Assembly: GCA_030156305.1 (NCBI GenBank)
Contig: JASGMZ010000084.1
Location: 1 to 10,969, forward strand
Source of the DNA: Bacteroidales bacterium
GTDB taxonomy: Bacteria; Bacteroidota; Bacteroidia; Bacteroidales; UBA12077
DNA length: 10,969 bases
Direction of reading: 5' to 3'
The position numbers and the translations under genes were made by a program. Within the stretch, counting starts at the first letter, position 1. Every line of letters starts with the position of its first letter. Under the pieces are notes generated by a model, which saw only the letters and a program-made list of their open reading frames with translations, ran no database searches and had not been told where the DNA came from. Below, piece after piece: positions 6,296 to 10,969 of the stretch.

Positions 6296-6794
6296 AAAAA
6301 ACCTTTTCTAAACACTTAAAAGGAACGTTTTGTTTTGGATACAAAATATCACCGGTTTGAGAGAATCCGAGCTTTTCGTATAGTTCAATAAGCTTTTGAT
6401 TCGTAACGGTTATATCAAGCCTTACCGATTTATAGTTATTTTCTTGTGCAAATTTCTCAACAAATTGAATTAACTTTTGACCCACTCCTTTATGCTGCCA
6501 GGTAGGAAATACAGCAATTCTATGTATTACCATAAACTTCCCCCCATTGTTTTTCCACGCTACATCGCTAAATATTTCATCCTGATTTTCATCAAAAGTA
6601 ATAGTAGCTATTGGAACACCTTTATTTATCATTAGATACAAAGATCCATTTTCAATTTCCTTTATTAACCGATCCGTATCGGGATAAGAAATATTCCACT
6701 GATAAATATTGTTTTTATTAAAATCTTCAATACATTGCCGCAACAAATACATGATCTCAATTAAGTTCTCTGATATGGCTTTTTGTATATGCAT
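6294..6794 (-). CDS. GNAT-family N-acetyltransferase
   Basis: The 166-aa protein is a single-domain GCN5-related acetyltransferase, which moves an acetyl group from acetyl-CoA to an amine. Motif A is clear: strand VIHRIAVFP (89-97) leads into QHKGVG (100-105), the pyrophosphate-binding loop of Q/R-x-x-G-x-G type, and helix QKLIQFVEKFAQEN. Motif B is KSVRLDITVTNQKLIELYEKLGFSQTG (122-148), with the common LYEKLGF. The N-terminal half (DFNKNNIYQWNISYPDTDRLIKEIENG) has the WN..YP pattern seen in a common Bacteroidota/Firmicutes GNAT subgroup. The substrate cannot be read from sequence. It is cytosolic and monocistronic, divergent from the lipoprotein gene, and its stop overlaps the tail of the shared terminator. 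The ATG at 6794 is preceded by a good -7 element (6831-6838). Confidence 0.9.
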   Translation of the reverse strand: MHIQKAISENLIEIMYLLRQCIEDFNKNNIYQWNISYPDTDRLIKEIENGSLYLMINKGVPIATITFDENQDEIFSDVAWKNNGGKFMVIHRIAVFPTWQHKGVGQKLIQFVEKFAQENNYKSVRLDITVTNQKLIELYEKLGFSQTGDILYPKQNVPFKCLEKVF

Positions 6795-6830
6795 TTTATT
6801 TTTTAAGGTCTTTTTTTAATCAATATAAAA

Positions 6831-6838
6831 CAAATGTA
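6831..6838 (-). promoter_or_regulatory. -7 element of the GNAT gene promoter
   Basis: On the minus strand this reads TACATTTG, a perfect TAnnTTTG and the same octamer as at the aspartase gene, exactly as far from the ATG (37 bases, against 37 there). A TTTG at 6865-6862 could be the -33 element, though the 23-base spacer is slightly long. The -7 octamer overlaps a short palindrome, AAATGT-AA-ACATTT (6832-6845), which could be an operator or a by-product of the promoter sequence. Confidence 0.45.
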
Positions 6839-6963
6839 AACATTTATTTAAATTTGTCATTCAAAATTAAATATAAAAACAATTTCTAAAATTAAAAAAT
6901 TAAAATTATCTTAATAATTTATTCTGATAAAAATCGTTACATTTTTACAATGAACAAACTCAA

Positions 6964-8388
6964 ATGAAATCAAAATTTCAATTTTTTTTAATTTTAATTA
7001 TCATATCATCAATCATCTCTTGTGAAAAAGAAAACTTTTATGATGCCTCAGATATAATAAAATTAGAATTTTCGCAAGATACTATCATGTTCGATACGAT
7101 TTTTACAACCATCGGTACATCAACTAAATATTTAACAGTAAAAAATCCTTACGCTAAAACAGTGAGAATTTCATCAATCTACCTTGCCGGAGGCAATAAT
7201 TCACCTTACCGAATAAATATTGATGGTTTTTCAGGAACAAAACTGGATAACTATGAAATCAAAGGGAAAGACAGCCTGTATATTTTTATTGAAGTAACCA
7301 TTGATCCAAATAATTCTGATTTACCACTGGTGGTTAACGATTCAATTATCTTTGCGTACAAAAGCAATACTCAGGATGTAAATCTTGTTTCATGGGGACA
7401 AGATGTAAACCTGATTAATGGAGAAGAAAATGGAATTATTCAGGGTACACAATATTGGGCAAACAACAAACCTTACCTCATCTACAATTCGATGTTGATT
7501 GACACAAACAGTACTCTAACCATTGCTCCCGGAACAAAATTGCATTTTCATAAAAACTCGCGGCTTTATGTATTAGGGACTATTATTGCCGATGGTACTT
7601 TTGAGGAACCTATTATTTTTCAAGGAGACAGGCCCGAAGAAGATTACGATAATATACCAGGCCAATGGGATGGTATATGGCTTATGGCTGGAAGTAATGA
7701 TAACATTTTCGATTTTACAGAGATTAAAAATGCAATAATCGGGATACAGGTCGATACACTGGCTAATGAATTAAAACCTACACTCCAATTATCTAACAGC
7801 AAAATTCTTAATATGACTGCTGTTGGGCTGTATGCCCAGGGTTCAACCATTGAAGCCCATAACAACGTAATTGGCAACTGTGGTCAATTTGCTGTTGCTC
7901 TTACTCTTGGAGGCTCATATTCTTTTTATCATTGCACTATTGCCAATTATTGGGGATATTCAACCCGGACTACCCCTTCGGTGTTACTTAACAATTATTA
8001 TATTGATGTAAATAACAACTTACAAACCAGGCCTTTGGATAAGGCTATTTTTGGCAATTGTATTATCTATGGAAATAAAGAATCGGAATTATTTTTAGAT
8101 AAAGAAGAATCGGAAAATTTTAATTTCTTATTTGATCATACGCTAATAAAAGTTGATGAAGATTTCTCCACAGCGGATAATAACTATTTTAAAAATATAA
8201 TTGTAAATAATGATCCTACATTTCAATCTCCTTACGATAATAATTATGAGCTGGACACATTATCCGTTGCAAAAGATTATGGAAGCCTTGAATATGGGAA
8301 TTTATTTCCACTCGATATGAATCTAAACAATCGCACAAATGATAATGGCCCCGATTTAGGTGCTTTTGAACGAATTGAAAACCAATAA
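6964..8388 (+). CDS. Surface lipoprotein with right-handed parallel beta-helix
   Basis: The 474-aa protein starts with a lipoprotein signal (hydrophobic 6-18, lipobox IISC) giving lipidated Cys20. The next residues, EKEN, resemble the charged Bacteroidota export signal that sends lipoproteins to the cell surface. Residues about 33-150 look like an Ig-like strand-rich domain (TIGTSTKYLTVKNPYAKTVR, LYIFIEVTIDP). Residues about 175-450 are beta-helix-like: short repeated strands such as SMLIDTNSTLTIAPGTKLHF, ILNMTAVGLYAQGSTIEAHNN and CTIANYWGYS. The C-terminus GPDLGAFER is the familiar D-x-GA-x-E ending of such proteins. Beta-helices of this kind often bind or cleave polysaccharides, but I see no clear lyase or hydrolase active site. 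The stop overlaps the next start by one base (TAATG), so the two secreted proteins are translated together. A weak -7-like TACATTTT (6938-6945) lies upstream. The architecture is well supported, the function is not. Confidence 0.8.
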   Translation: MKSKFQFFLILIIISSIISCEKENFYDASDIIKLEFSQDTIMFDTIFTTIGTSTKYLTVKNPYAKTVRISSIYLAGGNNSPYRINIDGFSGTKLDNYEIKGKDSLYIFIEVTIDPNNSDLPLVVNDSIIFAYKSNTQDVNLVSWGQDVNLINGEENGIIQGTQYWANNKPYLIYNSMLIDTNSTLTIAPGTKLHFHKNSRLYVLGTIIADGTFEEPIIFQGDRPEEDYDNIPGQWDGIWLMAGSNDNIFDFTEIKNAIIGIQVDTLANELKPTLQLSNSKILNMTAVGLYAQGSTIEAHNNVIGNCGQFAVALTLGGSYSFYHCTIANYWGYSTRTTPSVLLNNYYIDVNNNLQTRPLDKAIFGNCIIYGNKESELFLDKEESENFNFLFDHTLIKVDEDFSTADNNYFKNIIVNNDPTFQSPYDNNYELDTLSVAKDYGSLEYGNLFPLDMNLNNRTNDNGPDLGAFERIENQ

Positions 8389-9431
8389 TGATGAAAAAAA
8401 TTCTATTGCCTCTATATATTTTATTCTTTGTTTTCATTGGAAAAAATAGCTATGCACAATATGCTGAAGATGCATATAAAATAATGTTCTATAACGTTGA
8501 AAACCTATTCGATACGGAGAATGACAGCCTAAAAAACGATGAAGAATTTTTACCTTCCGGAGACAGATACTGGACAAAGTCTAAATATTTTAACAAGCTC
8601 AATAATATTTATAAAGTAATTATTGCTGTAGGCGAATGGAATCCTCCGGCAATTATTGGCATTTGTGAAATTGAAAACCGCAAAGTGCTTTCTGATTTGG
8701 TTTCAAAAACACCATTGGTAAAATTCGAGTATAAGATAGTACATCATGAATCGCCTGACAGGCGAGGAATAGATGTTGCATTATTATACAGGGATGAATT
8801 GTTTAAACCGCTTTACGACAAAGCAATAGCCGTTAATTTCCCTGACAATCCAGATTATAAAACCAGAGATATTCTTTATGTAAAAGGGATTGCCAATAAT
8901 ACCGATACATTACATATTTTTATCAACCACTGGCCTTCGCGATGGAGCGGACAGTTAGAATCGGAGGGAAACAGAGTTACTGCTGCACAAACATTAAAAA
9001 ATACCGTTGATTCAATTTTTAATCGTAATCCTTATTCTAACATCATTATTACCGGAGATTTTAACGACACACCGATAAATAAAAGCTTAAAAGAGGTATT
9101 ACAAGCAGAACTTAACTTTGAATCCATTAAACATAACAGGCTTTACAATGCATCCTACTATTTACAACAAACACAAAATATTGGAAGTCACAAATATCAA
9201 GGAGAATGGGCAATGCTTGACCAATTTATTATTTCGGGTTTTTTGTTAAATGAAAAAAATGACCTTTATACCACACTGGATGATATTCATGTTTTTAACA
9301 AAGATTTTTTGTTGGAACCCGACGAAAGTTTTTACGGGTACAAACCAAAAAGAACATTTATAGGCTATAAGTACAATGGGGGTTACAGCGATCACCTGCC
9401 TGTCTATTTAATCTTAAATTTCAATCCATAA
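8388..9431 (+). CDS. Secreted endonuclease/exonuclease/phosphatase-family protein
   Basis: The 347-aa protein belongs to the DNase I-like metal-dependent EEP superfamily, which cuts phosphodiester bonds in nucleic acids or phosphate esters in other substrates. A signal peptide (1-23) probably ends SYA|QY. The expected active-site set is complete: N36 in FYNVENLFD, E94 in GICEIENR, the ESPDRRGIDVALLYR block (121-135), H181 in INHWPSRW, D224 and N226 in TGDFNDTP, and SDHLP (334-338) with the catalytic His336. It therefore looks active, and acts in the periplasm or outside the cell, perhaps in use of extracellular DNA or phosphate. The start overlaps the lipoprotein stop (TAATG at 8386-8390); a second ATG follows directly at 8391, so either Met is possible. 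It converges on the CCA-adding enzyme gene with a 37-base gap and no obvious terminator. Confidence 0.9.
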   Translation: MMKKILLPLYILFFVFIGKNSYAQYAEDAYKIMFYNVENLFDTENDSLKNDEEFLPSGDRYWTKSKYFNKLNNIYKVIIAVGEWNPPAIIGICEIENRKVLSDLVSKTPLVKFEYKIVHHESPDRRGIDVALLYRDELFKPLYDKAIAVNFPDNPDYKTRDILYVKGIANNTDTLHIFINHWPSRWSGQLESEGNRVTAAQTLKNTVDSIFNRNPYSNIIITGDFNDTPINKSLKEVLQAELNFESIKHNRLYNASYYLQQTQNIGSHKYQGEWAMLDQFIISGFLLNEKNDLYTTLDDIHVFNKDFLLEPDESFYGYKPKRTFIGYKYNGGYSDHLPVYLILNFNP

Positions 9432-9468
9432 ACCAATAGTCATTTTACGAATTATCATTTCAGCCATC

Positions 9469-10884
9469 TTATTTATTATCCTTTGGAGTTAATCCAAGCT
9501 CTTGTCCTTTTTTTAACATAAATCCATAAGCTTCCTGGTAATTATTTTTTATTTCTCCATTGAGAATAGCCTCTTTAATGGCATTTTTAATATCACCAAC
9601 CAGTTTACAGGGTTTTATTCCAAAAGTTTTTATAATCTCCTCGCCCGAAATGGGTGGCTGAAAATTCCGGACAGCATCTTTTTCTTCAATCTCAACCAAT
9701 TTTTGTTCTACCCGCATAAAATTTTTCAAATGCTTTTTGAGGGTATATTCATTCTTTGAAGTTATATCAGCCCGACATAAAATCATTAAATCATCAATAT
9801 CGTCACCCGCTTCAAAAAGTAACCGCCGGACTGCAGAATCTGTAACTTCATCCTGCGATAAAACAATGGGTCGCAAATGCAATTGAATTAATTTTTGAAT
9901 ATATTTCATTTTATCATTTAACGGTAATTTTAACCGTTTAAAAATCGAAGGGATCATTTTTGCACCCAAACGATCATGGCCGTGGAAAGTCCATCCAACA
10001 TCTTCGGAGAATCTTTTGGTTTTAGGTTTGGCAATATCATGTAACAATCCTGCCCATAACAACCATAAATTATCGGTTCTTTTACGAATATTATCTACCA
10101 CTTCGATCGTATGTAAAAAATTATCTTTATGTTTTCTGCCATTTTTTGTCTCTACCCCTTTCAACCTGGTTAATTCAGGAAAAAATTCCTCTAATAAACC
10201 CGTATCATCCAAATACTTAAAACCAATGGATGGTTTTGGTGATAGTAAAATTTTATTTACCTCATCCATAATGCGCTCTTTTGACAGAATATCCATACGA
10301 TGCTTGTTTTTACGGATGGCTGTGTACGTTTCCTTTTCAATGTTAAAATTTAGCTGTGCGGCAAACCGAATAGCACGGAACATCCGCAAGGGATCGTCAG
10401 AAAATGTGGTATTGGGATTTAATGGGGTACGAATAATTTTATTTTTCAAATCATCTAGGCCGTCAAAAGGATCAACCAGCTGTCCATAATTCGATTTATT
10501 TAAACCAATAGCTAACGCATTTATCGTAAAATCCCTTCGTTTCTGATCATCTTCAAGAGTCCCATTTTCAACAATAGGTTTGCGGGAACTTTTTCGATAC
10601 GACTCTTTTCTTGCTCCCACAAACTCAATCTCCAAATCATCGTATTTAAACATTGCCGTGCCAAAATTCTTAAATACACTTACTTTTATCGATGGATTAA
10701 TTTCCCGAGCAACCTCTTCGGCTAATTTAATGCCACTCCCTTCGGTAACAATATCAATATCTTTCGATGGCCTTTTTATTAAACAATCCCTTACATAGCC
10801 ACCAATTACAAAAGTTGGCAACTTATTTTTATCAGCTACATCAGAAATAATTTTAAAAATTTTATTATTAAGACATTTCTTCAT
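9469..10884 (-). CDS. cca: CCA tRNA nucleotidyltransferase (poly(A) polymerase family) with HD domain
   Basis: This protein adds or repairs the 3' CCA end of tRNAs using CTP and ATP. I choose the ATG at 10884 (471 aa, MKKCLNNKIFKIIS); a longer frame runs to a TTG at 10899, but that lies only about a dozen bases from the predicted transcription start. Numbered from that ATG, the head domain has FVIGGYVRDCL (25-35) and the metal-binding DIDI (42-45), then RRDFTIN (116-122) and the nucleotide-selection region DDPLRMFRAIRFA (163-175). A C-terminal HD-type phosphohydrolase domain follows (about 253-375), with H258, the pair HD at 282-283, and HGHD (301-304). The HD domain is common in this family and may trim 2',3'-cyclic phosphates. 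Length is typical for Bacteroidota. It is cytosolic and transcribed alone from the -7 element at 10917-10924. Confidence 0.93.
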   Translation of the reverse strand: MKKCLNNKIFKIISDVADKNKLPTFVIGGYVRDCLIKRPSKDIDIVTEGSGIKLAEEVAREINPSIKVSVFKNFGTAMFKYDDLEIEFVGARKESYRKSSRKPIVENGTLEDDQKRRDFTINALAIGLNKSNYGQLVDPFDGLDDLKNKIIRTPLNPNTTFSDDPLRMFRAIRFAAQLNFNIEKETYTAIRKNKHRMDILSKERIMDEVNKILLSPKPSIGFKYLDDTGLLEEFFPELTRLKGVETKNGRKHKDNFLHTIEVVDNIRKRTDNLWLLWAGLLHDIAKPKTKRFSEDVGWTFHGHDRLGAKMIPSIFKRLKLPLNDKMKYIQKLIQLHLRPIVLSQDEVTDSAVRRLLFEAGDDIDDLMILCRADITSKNEYTLKKHLKNFMRVEQKLVEIEEKDAVRNFQPPISGEEIIKTFGIKPCKLVGDIKNAIKEAILNGEIKNNYQEAYGFMLKKGQELGLTPKDNK

Positions 10885-10916
10885 ATGTATATATGACAAT
10901 TTATTAAATTATATGA

Positions 10917-10924
10917 CAAAATTA
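10917..10924 (-). promoter_or_regulatory. -7 element of the cca promoter
   Basis: On the minus strand this reads TAATTTTG, a perfect match to TAnnTTTG. It lies 33 bases upstream of the ATG at 10884, close to the 37 bases at the aspartase and GNAT genes, which supports that ATG over the upstream TTG. No clear -33 TTTG is seen at the usual distance. Confidence 0.4.
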
Positions 10925-10969
10925 CAACTATTTACATTTTATTTGAACTATTTGATGCATTTTAACGTT

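Noticed and set aside
6832..6845. AAATGT-AA-ACATTT palindrome as an operator
   Set aside because: It overlaps the -7 element of the GNAT promoter, which alone supplies half of it; noted there but not called as a separate site.
10016..10489. 157-codon open frame on the plus strand
   Set aside because: It lies wholly opposite the well-supported cca gene, shows no recognisable domain, and is cysteine- and serine-rich as antisense frames often are.

Overview
The window is AT-rich DNA (roughly one third G+C by eye). It very probably comes from a member of the Bacteroidota, most likely a marine or anaerobic Marinilabiliales/Bacteroidales-type organism. Three things point there: Bacteroidota-style protein families (a short LuxC-like reductase, a YNVENLFD-type exo/endonuclease, a Cys-anchored beta-helix lipoprotein); start sites with little or no Shine-Dalgarno sequence; and TAnnTTTG-type -7 promoter elements at a constant distance from several starts. 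No rRNA, tRNA, CRISPR array, insertion sequence or attachment site is visible.

Layout. 19-1059 (+) is a LuxC-family acyl-CoA reductase, convergent with 1082-2944 (-), an aspartate ammonia-lyase carrying an extra N-terminal CRP-like cyclic-nucleotide-binding domain. Behind a minus-strand terminator (3018-3052) lies a leftward cluster: a trypsin-fold protein that has lost two of its three catalytic residues (3098-3925), a 101-aa protein of unknown function (3940-4245) and a possible 41-aa membrane peptide (4291-4416). The non-coding stretch 4417-4745 holds a 21-bp tandem repeat, two tandem palindromes and a sigma-54-like promoter ahead of a TolC-family outer-membrane protein (4746-6170) that ends at a strong terminator. 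A GNAT acetyltransferase (6294-6794, -) is divergent from a two-gene operon (6964-9431, +) of a beta-helix lipoprotein and a secreted exo/endonuclease-family enzyme that overlap by one base. The window closes with a CCA-adding enzyme with an HD domain (about 9469-10884, -).

How it fits together. Most of the window is ordinary chromosomal housekeeping and envelope genes rather than a mobile island. Three points stand out. The aspartase is fused to a sensor-like domain whose phosphate-binding cassette lacks the usual arginine. The pseudoprotease sits in a small cluster with one or two unknown small proteins and is the best candidate here for an undescribed system. The lone TolC has a promoter region that looks like that of an activator-controlled sigma-54 gene. 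All functional assignments come from reading the sequence; no database search was possible.
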